The notes under the pieces are model-generated. The model saw nothing but the letters and a program-made list of their open reading frames with translations, made no database searches and had not been told where the DNA came from. DNA of 12,931 bases, from assembly GCA_002897115.2 (NCBI GenBank), contig BCIH01000006.1, positions 1,396,678 to 1,409,608 on the forward strand. Reading direction: 5' to 3'. This document shows positions 1 through 7,860 of this stretch, one piece after another. Positions within the stretch are counted from its first letter, which is position 1. Every line of letters starts with the position of its first letter. A program made the position numbers and the translations under genes. Origin of the DNA: Prototheca cutis. Its lineage: Eukaryota; Chlorophyta; Trebouxiophyceae; Chlorellales; Chlorellaceae.

Positions 1-49
1 GGGCCATCAAAGTTCAGCTCCCGTCCCCCCTGCACTCCAATCACTGCAG

Positions 50-349
50 ATCCTTGGAGACGGCATGGACCGTGCCCAGGCAAGGACGTATCGGGCCGCG
101 GCTTTCAGCTCGGGGGCCCGCGTTGCCATCGAGACGGCAGGGGGCATCGTGGTGGAGGAGCCACGGAGGCCAAAGTGGCGCCGGGCGACGGCAGCGCTGG
201 AAAAGGCGCGGGCCGAGGCTGAAGCCGCGGCCTCGGGGACCAAGCTCCAGCCACGCAAGTCGCGACTGCAGAAGAAGTGGGAGGGCAAGTTGCTCCGGGA
301 ACTGGAAGACATGGACTTGGAAGACATGGGCTTGGAAAATNTGTCCTAA
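50..349 (+). CDS. Unrecognised protein, C-terminal exon (5' partial)
   Basis: I do not recognise the family. The 49 bases before it end in CACTGCAG after a C-rich stretch, which looks like a 3' splice site, so an exon from about 50 in frame with the ATG at 65 is preferred; the upstream exons lie outside the window. The frame is open for 99 codons and ends in TAA at 347-349. The product is Ala/Arg/Lys/Glu-rich and probably largely helical: a basic middle (PRRPKWRRATAALEKARAEA, then KLQPRKSRLQKKWEGK) is followed by an acidic tail with a short internal repeat (LEDMDLEDMGLEN). That look is common in nuclear or nucleolar proteins, but this is only an inference. One ambiguous base (341) lies three codons from the end. 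The frame is also open upstream of 50 to the window edge, so the splice site is not certain. It converges on the dynein light chain gene, 237 bases away. Confidence 0.5.
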   Translation: MLGDGMDRAQARTYRAAAFSSGARVAIETAGGIVVEEPRRPKWRRATAALEKARAEAEAAASGTKLQPRKSRLQKKWEGKLLRELEDMDLEDMGLENXS

Positions 350-443
350 GGGGCTGGTGGTGGCCTTTTTTACAATGGCAGTGGCCAGGGGCCCCTGGTG
401 GACAGAAGTTTGGCTGCACGCTGGCCCCTCTGATGTAAACGAG

Positions 444-449
444 TTTATT
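444..449 (-). terminator. Poly(A) signal AATAAA of the dynein light chain gene
   Basis: TTTATT on the plus strand reads AATAAA on the minus strand, about 140 bases past the stop codon at 587-589. Position and orientation suit the canonical eukaryotic polyadenylation hexamer for the gene at 587-958. Confidence 0.55.
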
Positions 450-586
450 GAGATCGATGGGAGGTTATATGGCACATCCACGGTCACAACAGGCAAGATC
501 ACGCTCCTGGTAGTCTCACAAGCTGGTAGTCTCGCAGGCTGCTGTACCCATGGGCGGGCCCAGCTCGACCCACCCGGCAAGGCAGG

Positions 587-958
587 TCACACCGCAGCCC
601 AGATGACTGTGGTTAGGGCAAAGATGGAGTCAGATTCCCAGGTGATGGCGGCGTGACCGTCCGTGTTTGGGTTCCAGTGTCCAGCTGCCGCCGAGTATAG
701 GCCTGCCCCGCTGCGGGTGCCCAGCTGGCAGGTGACCGCGAATTTGTAGGGGCNGCGCAAGGCGGCCAGGTGTTTCAGGCAGGCCTCGCACACCTGTCGG
801 CTCAAGTCCATGGCGTCGTCGTCCGACGGGGGACCCGTGATGGCCTCGACAATAGCAGATCGAACGACGGGCTCCACGGTGCCGACATCCAGCACCTCGT
901 GGTCCGCCAGACCGTCCAGACCCCGTTGGTACTCCACCACAACCATCTCGGCGGCCAT
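587..958 (-). CDS. DYNLT1: Dynein light chain, Tctex-1 (DYNLT) type
   Basis: Small subunit that binds dynein intermediate chains as a dimer and links cargo to cytoplasmic dynein; relatives also serve in axonemal dynein. The 123-residue single-exon product covers the whole Tctex-1 domain (family members are usually about 110-120 residues). The N-terminal helix region (VEPVVRSAIVEAI, 28-40) is followed by VCEACLKHLAALR (56-68), then PYKFAVTCQL (70-79), the family's PFKYIVTC-like strand, GAGLYSAAAGHWNPNTDG (84-101) and AITWESDSIFALTTVIWAAV (104-123). A short extension precedes the domain. The ATG at 958 has G at -3 and G at +4; a second in-frame Met follows at residue 5. Ambiguous base 754 affects residue 69 (Arg, Gly, Ser or Cys) only. 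It is intronless, unlike the neighbouring genes, and diverges from VPS39. Family call firm; DYNLT1 versus DYNLT3 or an axonemal paralogue not resolved. Confidence 0.9.
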   Translation of the reverse strand: MAAEMVVVEYQRGLDGLADHEVLDVGTVEPVVRSAIVEAITGPPSDDDAMDLSRQVCEACLKHLAALRXPYKFAVTCQLGTRSGAGLYSAAAGHWNPNTDGHAAITWESDSIFALTTVIWAAV

Positions 959-1100
959 GACGATCGACGCGGGGCGCCGAGGCAGTTCCGGAGCGTGGGA
1001 TGAGTGATCCCTTTAATTATGACAAGAATTTCTTAAATGTCCGGACAGTGTTCGATAGGCGTGGGGCAGGGTCGACGAAACCACTTCTTCAACCGGTTGA

Positions 1101-1121
1101 CCAAGGACCAAGGACCAAGGA
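1101..1121. repeat. Tandem repeat, CCAAGGA x 3
   Basis: The 7-base unit CCAAGGA occurs three times head to tail, starting just after the palindrome CAACCGGTTG (1090-1099). No function is suggested by context. Confidence 0.7.
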
Positions 1122-1529
1122 AGGTTCACGTCCAGTGCGCCAGCTCAACTCGGCAACGAAACATACCGCGCCTCGAGCACACACCAGACCAGTGGACATG
1201 CATGCTTCGAGAGGGATAGTACGTAAGCATCAATCGTATAACGCCCATATCGTGGAGATTCTGCTCTGGTTCTTCTTTCCCAGGCTGGGTCCCATGCTAT
1301 CGTCATGCCCTTTGGGTTGAACATGCTTCTGTGGATGCCCAGCCAATGCAGGACTACGCGCGTACACAGCAATATCCGATGATATTACACCAGTCCAGTG
1401 CAGTTTATGACGAGGCTGTGCTCGCAGCACACATGCAAACTCACCAGTGCCAAACCATTCACACGAAGGACGCCAGCTGCCCAGCACAGGCCAGTGGAAC
1501 AGACGCCATTCCGTGATGTCAATACATAT

Positions 1530-1553
1530 CAGATTGAATTCGAATTCAGTCTG
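1530..1553. repeat. Imperfect 24-base palindrome
   Basis: A perfect 14-base palindrome, TGAATTCGAATTCA (1535-1548), is flanked by CAGA on the left and TCTG on the right, which also pair. A single T/G position interrupts each side. No gene uses it in an obvious way. Confidence 0.7.
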
Positions 1554-1681
1554 TATCAGTATGATGTACGCAGTTTCCAGCAGGACGAACAGCCGGCCGA
1601 ACAGGGCAATCCATTTTATCGTGTGTACGGTGGTTTTTTTTTTTTTTTTTTTGAGGAACACGATCGATCCACCATGATCCA

Positions 1682-2039
1682 TGTGGGGTGGGCACCCTCA
1701 CAATGAATTCAGGCTGCCAGGCCCTACTCACGATGCCCACGCCTGCTTGATCGACGGGGATTTCAGGGACCCAGTCCGTCCAGGGACTTGGCCCAGACCC
1801 CTGCAGGGGCGCCCCGCGNGCGCCCACGCGGTAGTTCTGCACCTAAACTACCACGTGGGTCATAGCCCGTCCTGGGACCACATGGTAGCTCAGCACCTGA
1901 ACTTGGACAGCGTGGTCGCCGTCGTTGAGAGTTGTCAGTCACAGTTCCAAGTCATGGGTGGCTCGCCTGCTTCCACGCGGCAACTCCGCGCCAAGTCAGA
2001 CCGGCCGAGCGTGCATCCACATGGACCATGCAGTCATGC
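1682..2039 (+). repeat. Dispersed structured repeat, copy A
   Basis: Diverged same-orientation copy of 10962-11268. Identical or nearly identical blocks occur in the same order: 1749-1767 equals 11003-11021 (19 of 19), 1955-1981 matches 11186-11212 (26 of 27), with shorter shared words such as TAGCCCGTC, TGAGAGTTG and GCATCCACATG. It contains inverted repeats at the same relative places as copy B: 1688-1694 with 1734-1740, 1798-1809, and 1825-1836 with 1846-1857. A T run and GGAAC(A/T)CGATC precede both copies, so the unit may begin near 1634. There is no long open frame and no visible terminal repeat or target duplication. It could be a short non-autonomous transposable element, a solo LTR-like remnant, or a family of structured non-coding RNA. 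Ends are approximate; base 1819 is ambiguous. Confidence 0.75.
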
Positions 2040-2901
2040 GGTGCGACAACGGAGACCCAAACAAACGGTGGCCCGTGCACTGCCCACTGTGGACCGTGAT
2101 GCTGGCTCCCAGACTGAGCCGCCAACAAGTCATTGACTGCTCATTGCTTCCATTGATTTTGACTAGGCACCATTTAACATGTACATGCAGGCATGGTTGG
2201 GAGGCTGTCTTGTAGAATCCTCCCTAGAAAGCGCTTGTTCAGACCTGGTGTGGCCTAGGCTCCCAGTCGCCCACTGACACACCTCCGCCGTCACGGCCAA
2301 GGCCTTGCAGCGGCCTGCCGGGAAACCTGAGTAACTGCACATATACAGCCCCAACTTGTGCAATACATAATATAAGAAGGTCTATCGTATTTATTTCTGT
2401 AGTTAACAAGCACTGCACGGGCCTGTACGCGCCGTCGAGTGGGCGCGACCTCCGTCAGGGCCCCCCGCCGCAAACTTCGAAGAGTGATTGCTCCCAAGTA
2501 TGCCCCGTTATGATGGAGGGGTACTGTTCATGCACTGTTATCTGGATGTCCAATAAGCATTTTTTGTGGTGCGGGACAAAGGGGGTGGTGCGGCACGGGA
2601 GGGCCGGAAGGCTGAAACGGGAATTCATTTGCAAGGCTGCCGTCGCCTGATCCACGTGCGCATCACGCCGAAAGGGAGGACCGGCACGGACGATCAATCA
2701 CCCACGCGAGAGGGCAGCAGGACCCCATCAACTGCCCCGATCATCGAATGCGGGAATTCAAGTGTATTGGATGTGCAGTCGTGGCACTCTAGGGCAGGGG
2801 GGTGAGCCCCATGGGCTATCCCAGCCTTGAAAAGCGGTCTGGGCGGTCCCGGGCTGCACCGCGATCTGAGACCACACGTGCACGCTTCGCGTGGCGTCGC
2901 C
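2040..2901. other. Divergent spacer, right part: VPS39 upstream region
   Basis: No coding frame can be supported on either strand: candidate frames are short, compositionally ordinary and lack family features. The stretch 2360-2410 is AT-rich compared with its surroundings. The VPS39 5' UTR and promoter should lie in the last few hundred bases. The last ten bases, including the ATG, form a strong translation start context, GCCATGG. Confidence 0.45.
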
Positions 2902-5900
2902 ATGGAAACCAAGAATTTGAAGGCATTTGAACTGCAGCCAGTNTACAGCACTGAACAGTGCACGTGCTTGGTGGCATGGGGCACCACAGTGCTTGCAGGT
3001 GACCAAGGGGTGGGGTGGGATTCTTTGGGCCGACACCCCCGCTCGGCGTGGTTTGGCGTGCGCCCATGTTCTTTGGGTTTACGACGCCCATGACAGTGTG
3101 CTGAAGTGTTGCTGTGATTGTGATTGCAATGCAGCTTGACTGGCAGTGTCTTGGCCGTGAGTGCTGTGGCCTGAGCTGGTCTTCCCCTTCTTCCGCCACT
3201 CATCCTAGACTTCACCCATTCTCAAACACACAAACACAACCCGTCTCCTCCCCCCCCCCCCCCCCCCCCCCCCCCCAAAAAATAAAATAAACAAATAAAC
3301 AAAATGACAGGGTTGGAGAGTGGGGATGTGCTGACACTGATCCCCACACCTCCCAGCGAGGATGCTGGGGTGGGCAAGGGCTCCGGACACCAGTACACGG
3401 TCCGAAAGCGCAGGGGTCTAACGACGGGCCCTGTGCTCCAACTTGGGGTGATGGCCGACACACGCCGGCCCACACTGGCGTGCCTGGGTGCCGAAGGCGT
3501 GCGCCTGTACAGCCTGCCACAGCTCCTGCTCCGCGCGGAAGCGGCCAACTCCCGCGGTGCCACCGCGTTTGCCTGGGAGCCCAGCTCGCAGCTTCTAGCC
3601 ACAGCCCAGAAGAAGAAGTAGGCCATGGGGGGTTCTTTGTTTATTTATTTATTTATTGTTGGGGAGTAGTTGTGGAAATGCACTCGCCAAGGAGGGGCTG
3701 CCGCTGTTGCTGCCGACGTCACTCTGTCCGAATCCAGCAGTCGGGCCAGACCAGGCCAGGTCAACCCTTGAAAGGCAAAATGCGCTATCCACACCGTGAA
3801 CAACACGATTGAGCAGGATCTCGTTGTTCCACTACGAGCGGTCGGAACTCGTGGGCGTGCGGGACGTGAGTCTGCCCGGCCCACCGCAGTGCCTGGCCTT
3901 TGCCAACGGCACCGCCCTCTGTGTCGGCCTGCCCAAGTATGTGTAGCCTTTTTTTTGTGTGTTGGGGGGGTGGCGCTGGGGAGTACACTTGTGACAGAGA
4001 ACTGTCCTGGTAGATGGCATATCATTTCCTCGTGGTTGGCTGATGGACTACCCCCTCTTCCCCGCGAACAACACAAAAGCCTGCGAATCTCCACACACAT
4101 ACAACCCAGGGCGTACCACGTCGTAGACACGACCACTGGCGCGGTGTCCCAGCTGGTGCAGCACAGCCTTCAGAGACCCGTCGCCGTGCCACTGGCGCCG
4201 AACGAGTGTTTGGTGGCGGTGGGCCGCGAGGCGGTGCGGTATCACTTTGGCGGTGACGGCGGTGGTACTGCCCCGGCGGCCGGCGGTCCCGCGGCGGCAC
4301 ATCTGGGCGCTCTACATTGGTCAGCTGAACCCAGAGCACTGGCGGTGACCCCGCCATTCGCCGTGGCCGCCCTGTCCACGACCGCCGAGCTTGAGGCTCA
4401 GCCCGTGGAAGCGCTGTCTGCCAGCGCCTTGGTCCAGCGTGTGGCATTGCTGGCGAACGAAAAGAAGGGTGGTGGCGGTGGAGACGATGGTGTCAGCACT
4501 GGGGGTTCTGGGGACACAGAAAAAGCCGCAGTAGCTACGCCGGTGTCCTCAGGGCCGACCTGCTCGTCCCTCACCGTCCAGCTATTCCCGCCGGGGGTCA
4601 CGGGCGGCGCAGTGCTGGTGTTGATTCGTCCAACAGGCAGCAGCTCCTCGGCAGGGCCAACCAGCTCCCCCTGCAAGATCTTCGCTTTAGCACAGCGGCC
4701 CGCCCTGGACCAGGCGGCGGCACTGCTGGCGCTTGGAGAATTGGACGAGGCACTGGCGGTCGCCGCCGGGGCGCCGGCGGAGCAGGCGGAGCGCCGCCGG
4801 CGGCTGGAAGACGTGGTGCATCTCCGACTCGCCCGCCGCCTATTTGGTCAGGGCGACTACGCTGAGGCTCTGCTGCATTTCGGTGCCAGCCGGCGTGCAG
4901 GTCCAGCCGAGCTGCTGAGTCTGCTGCCCAGTTTGACGGGACCTGCACACCTCCGCGCGCTGCGTGAAGAGCAAGCCAAAGCGGTCACGGCAGCGGGTGG
5001 GGGGGAGGGTCGCGATCGGACTGGTGCTCTTGCAAGCGATGATGATGACCTCCAGTTACCATCTCACGAGGACGACGAAGATGCCAATTTCCATGAAGTG
5101 CCAATCGCTACGACAAGAGAACCCGAGGGCGAGGAGTATCAGAAGGCCGTGGCCGTCATCCTCCCGCACCTGCTGAGTCAGCGCAACCGCCTGCATCAGG
5201 GTGCGTCGAGCGCGGCGACATCATCAGCGGGCGGATCAACGCCTCTCTCCACCGCCGCATCCCCACCACCGTCGGCCGCGGCGGTGGCATTGGACACGTC
5301 GGTACTGCGGGCGCTTCTGGTGCTGCCTGATTCCGGAGCACTGCTGCAGTTTGCCCAGCGACCGAACGCCGCTGATCTGGATGCTGCCCGGGGGGCGCTG
5401 CGGTCGCAGGGGCGGTACTCGGAGCTCATCGCGCTCTACCAGGGCCGTGGACAGCACGCTGCAGCGCTGGCGTTGTTGGAGGCGCTCTCAGCCGCACCGG
5501 AAACCCTGGGCGTGGCCCCCACGGGCGCGGCGGCCGAGCTCAAGGGCCTGCCGGGTGTTTGGGCCGCGGTGCGCTACCTGCGGGCGCTGGGACCCGATCA
5601 GCTGCCGCTGATTGCTGCCCACGCGCGCTGGATCCTGGCCGCCGATCCAGAAGCCGGGATGCAAATGTTTGTGGACATGCAGCTCAACCCACTCGACGTC
5701 CTGCCCATTCTGTCCACCCACCGCCCAGAACTAGCAGGTCGGTGTGTGCCTGTTTGGGTTTGCCACTCTTTCTATCGTTGCCATCGAGCACTGCTTGGGA
5801 AGTTGGGGGGGGGGGGGGGGGGGGGGTTCTTGTGGAGTATGCAGAAACAATGGAGAAATTGTGGCACTTGTTTCCTGAACCGACATAACGACTAACACCC

Positions 5901-7437
5901 TTGCAATAACAACAACGACGGCAGTGCCGTATTTGGAGGACATGATGAAGGCCGGGCGGGGGGACGGCGCCAACCTGGAGCAGCCGCTGGCGGCGCTCTA
6001 CCTCCGCAAGGTGGTAGCACATGCGCTGGAGAGTAAGGACGACCCAGAAGCTCGGGGCATCGAGGAGACGGGGAAGCTGAAGAAGCTGGTACAGTTCTTT
6101 CTTTGGGGGGGGGGTTTGTGGTGTGCACATTGGGGAGATGTTGAGAAGTGTTGGTTAAGCACATCGCTCAGGAGATGTATCTCTTGCAGAATGAACAGAG
6201 CAGTCATCACACGATGCTGCAAAATCATCAAACCCAAAACGTTGGCCCCGCTCTGCTTGGGCTGAAAACAAGTGCAGGTTCGGAGGTCAGAACAACTGGA
6301 CCTCCAGGCGCTGCTCAGCCTCCTTCCAGCCGACCGGCTCCTGGAGCTGCGAGGCTGCATCCTCGAGCGCCTCAACAGGCACGCGACGCGTTTCATTTCA
6401 TTTTCTTAAAGCCGGGGGATGCCTTGCTGTATTGTCTTCAGGAATCTGCAACGTGAGCATGGGGCTTGCAAGGCCCAGCAATGACAGGGCTCCCTCTCTC
6501 CCACATCCGAATGCAACACAGGCACGAGGAAGTGCTCCGGCTGTACGTCCACCGGCTGGGACAGCTCTCCACTGCGGAGGCGTACTGCGACCGCGTGTAT
6601 GCTGCGCACTGCGCGGGTGCGGCAGCCGCACGGAAGCTGCGGTCCGGGCGCAGCACGCGGCCGCGGGCGATGCCGAGCTACACTGCCTCGGACGGGCCTG
6701 GCTCGGGAGGAGGGTACACCGGTGACGGGCTGCTGGCCGGCAGCGCCGACACCGGCACATCCGCGCTGTCGGCCTCGCCCGACGATCGGTGGGATGCGTC
6801 GGGCGGTCCGGGGCCAACCACTGCAGACGGGGCCCACGTACCCCGTGCCGCCTCTGGCAGCCGCCTGCATGAGGCAGTGCACTTGCCTGCGTTGCGGGCC
6901 TGGCTGGCCCAGACCGGCCAGCTTCGTCGGCGGGGGAGCCGAGGGAGCAGTGGGGGCACCNGCGCGCCCTCCGACATCTACCTGTTGCTCATCCAGGTCC
7001 TGCTCGAGGGCAAGACTAGCGATGGTGGGTTGGGCAGTGGCCCGGCGAGGGCTCCGACTGGCGCGGCGACGGTGGATCTGGCCTGCTGGGCCGAGGTCGC
7101 GGCGTTGCTGGCGCGCAAGCGCGAAGCGGTGCCACCCCTCCATGCGTTGGAGCTGTTGCCGCCTGAGCTGCCACTGGCAGGGGCCATGCGGTTCCTGCGG
7201 GGTGCGGTCCGCGGCGTGCGGGAGGAGCGACGAGCCGCCTCGGTCCGTCGCGCGCTGGGACAGGCCACGGCCGTGGACGCGGCGCTGGAACTAGCCCACC
7301 GTCAACGGGCTTTGGTGACTCTGGGACCCGAACGTACATGCTGCCTGTGCTACAAGCGCGTTGGGGCCGCGGCCTTTGCCGTCTACCCCGACGGCCGCCT
7401 CGCACACTACTCCTGCCATCAGCACGCGGGAGCGTGA
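2902..7437 (+). CDS. VPS39: Vps39/Vam6, HOPS tethering complex subunit (spliced, seven exons)
   Basis: HOPS subunit that tethers late endosome and lysosome/vacuole membranes through Rab7. Exons: 2902-2998, 3311-3617, 3817-3936, 4110-5737, 5925-6088, 6278-6378, 6522-7437. They sum to 3333 bases, in frame throughout, giving 1110 residues against about 880 in animals and 1050 in yeast. The N-terminal CNH/beta-propeller part includes CTCLVAWGTTVLAG (exon 1), VRLYSLPQL and KKKISLFHYE. Middle helical repeats include YSELIALYQGRGQHAAALAL (from 611), the first Vps39-type region. Later come VPYLEDMM, then HEEVLRLYVHRLGQLSTAEA. The C-terminal zinc-binding element has C1079-x-x-C1082, then AFAVYPDGRLAHYSC (H1101, C1104). 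Insertions explain the extra length: an acidic stretch (484-503), a Ser/Ala-rich segment before 560, and a Gly/Ser-rich one in exon 7. The start at 2902 has a GCCATGG context. The last intron is GC-AG. Ambiguous bases 2943 (silent, Val) and 6961. TGFBRAP1/Vps3 is the closest alternative, but the C-terminal element fits Vps39 better. Confidence 0.9.
2999..3310 (+). other. VPS39 intron 1, with C27 run and A-rich tail
   Basis: Phase-1 intron with GTGACC donor and ATGACAG acceptor; the split Gly codon joins VLAG to LESGDVLTL and completes the first propeller blade. It contains 27 consecutive C at 3250-3276 followed by an A-rich stretch up to the acceptor. An ATG at 3304 inside the intron end is in frame with exon 2 and would wrongly pass for the start codon. 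Confidence 0.8.
5738..5924 (+). other. VPS39 intron 4, with G22 run
   Basis: Phase-1 intron with donor GTCGGT after CTAGCAG and acceptor GACGGCAG. The join gives ELAVPYLEDMM, as expected for Vps39. It carries 22 consecutive G at 5805-5826; the exact run length is unreliable, because such tracts are prone to sequencing error. Confidence 0.8.
6375..6526 (+). repeat. 9-bp direct repeat bounding the GC-AG intron 6 of VPS39
   Basis: ACAGGCACG occurs at 6375-6383 and again at 6518-6526, spanning both splice junctions of the intron 6379-6521. The family-supported product reads LNRHEEVLRLYVHRL, which needs the exon to end at 6378 and resume at 6522. The donor is therefore GC and the acceptor AG. No GT in the vicinity gives the right frame with this acceptor. 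Confidence 0.75.
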
Positions 7438-7860
7438 CGGTGGTGCGAGTAATATCATTTGGGCCGTGCTGTCAGGCACTGCCTTGTGCGTTTGGGCTGG
7501 GGGGTCTGGAAATTATTCTAGGGACCCCACGCGCTCGGGAGGCCGGCCTACTCAGGACCCTGGACAGACCACCGCCTCTCATCCCCGGGGACGACCGAGT
7601 CCCTCGTGCGCGTTGCAGCTTTTTATTCCTGAAGCCCTTGTGCTGCCGGGTACTTTTGTACATGCGCACGTTCCATGTTTGACGTTGCATGGTAAACGAC
7701 AAGAACCAGCTTGGATAGAGCAGCAGAGAATGGTCTGCTGGTTCGCACCAAATTCTTGCATGCAGTCAGCATGGTTCTGCTTCGGCTTGACGTCCGCACA
7801 GTGCCATCGACAGGCTAGCCAGCTGCCTTCTGTCATTCATGTCAGCGCACCCTTCAACCA
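7438..7860. other. Convergent 3' intergenic region between VPS39 and RBFA
   Basis: No gene supported. It holds the 3' UTRs of two convergent genes. A minus-strand AATAAA lies at 7622-7627. I find no AATAAA for VPS39 on the plus strand, so its poly(A) signal is a variant or not visible to me. Confidence 0.5.
7622..7627 (-). terminator. Candidate poly(A) signal AATAAA of the RbfA-like gene
   Basis: TTTATT on the plus strand, that is AATAAA on the minus strand, about 235 bases past the stop at 7861-7863. Orientation and distance are acceptable, though the hexamer could be there by chance. Confidence 0.4.

Larger units (their letters stand above)
959..1681. other. Divergent spacer, left part: no supported gene
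   Basis: Upstream of the dynein light chain start. Open frames here are short, have no recognisable domain and no convincing splice signals. Visible structures are a triple 7-base tandem repeat (1101-1121), an imperfect palindrome (1530-1553) and a run of 19 T (1634-1652) just before repeat copy A. The promoter of the dynein light chain presumably lies near 960-1100; I see no clear TATA box. Confidence 0.5.

Noticed and set aside
434..438. TGTAA as a green-algal type poly(A) signal for the first gene
   Set aside because: Five bases are too short to be meaningful alone. I found no TGTAA at a suitable place after the other genes, whereas AATAAA occurs downstream of two of them.
1230..1682. Minus-strand frame of 150 codons in the left spacer
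   Set aside because: It begins across the T19 run, which it reads as poly-lysine, and shows no domain, conserved pattern or splice-supported extension.
2139..2560. Search for tRNA genes or other classical RNA genes in the spacers
   Set aside because: No cloverleaf with a proper T-arm (GGTTCRANNCC-like) was found by eye here or in 11269-12289. A covariance-model scan would settle this.
3796..5895. A 699-codon plus-strand frame starting at 3796
   Set aside because: Its left part reads exon 3 of VPS39 in the wrong frame and crosses the intron 3937-4109, and its right end runs into intron 4. Only 4111-5737 of it is real coding sequence, in exon 4.
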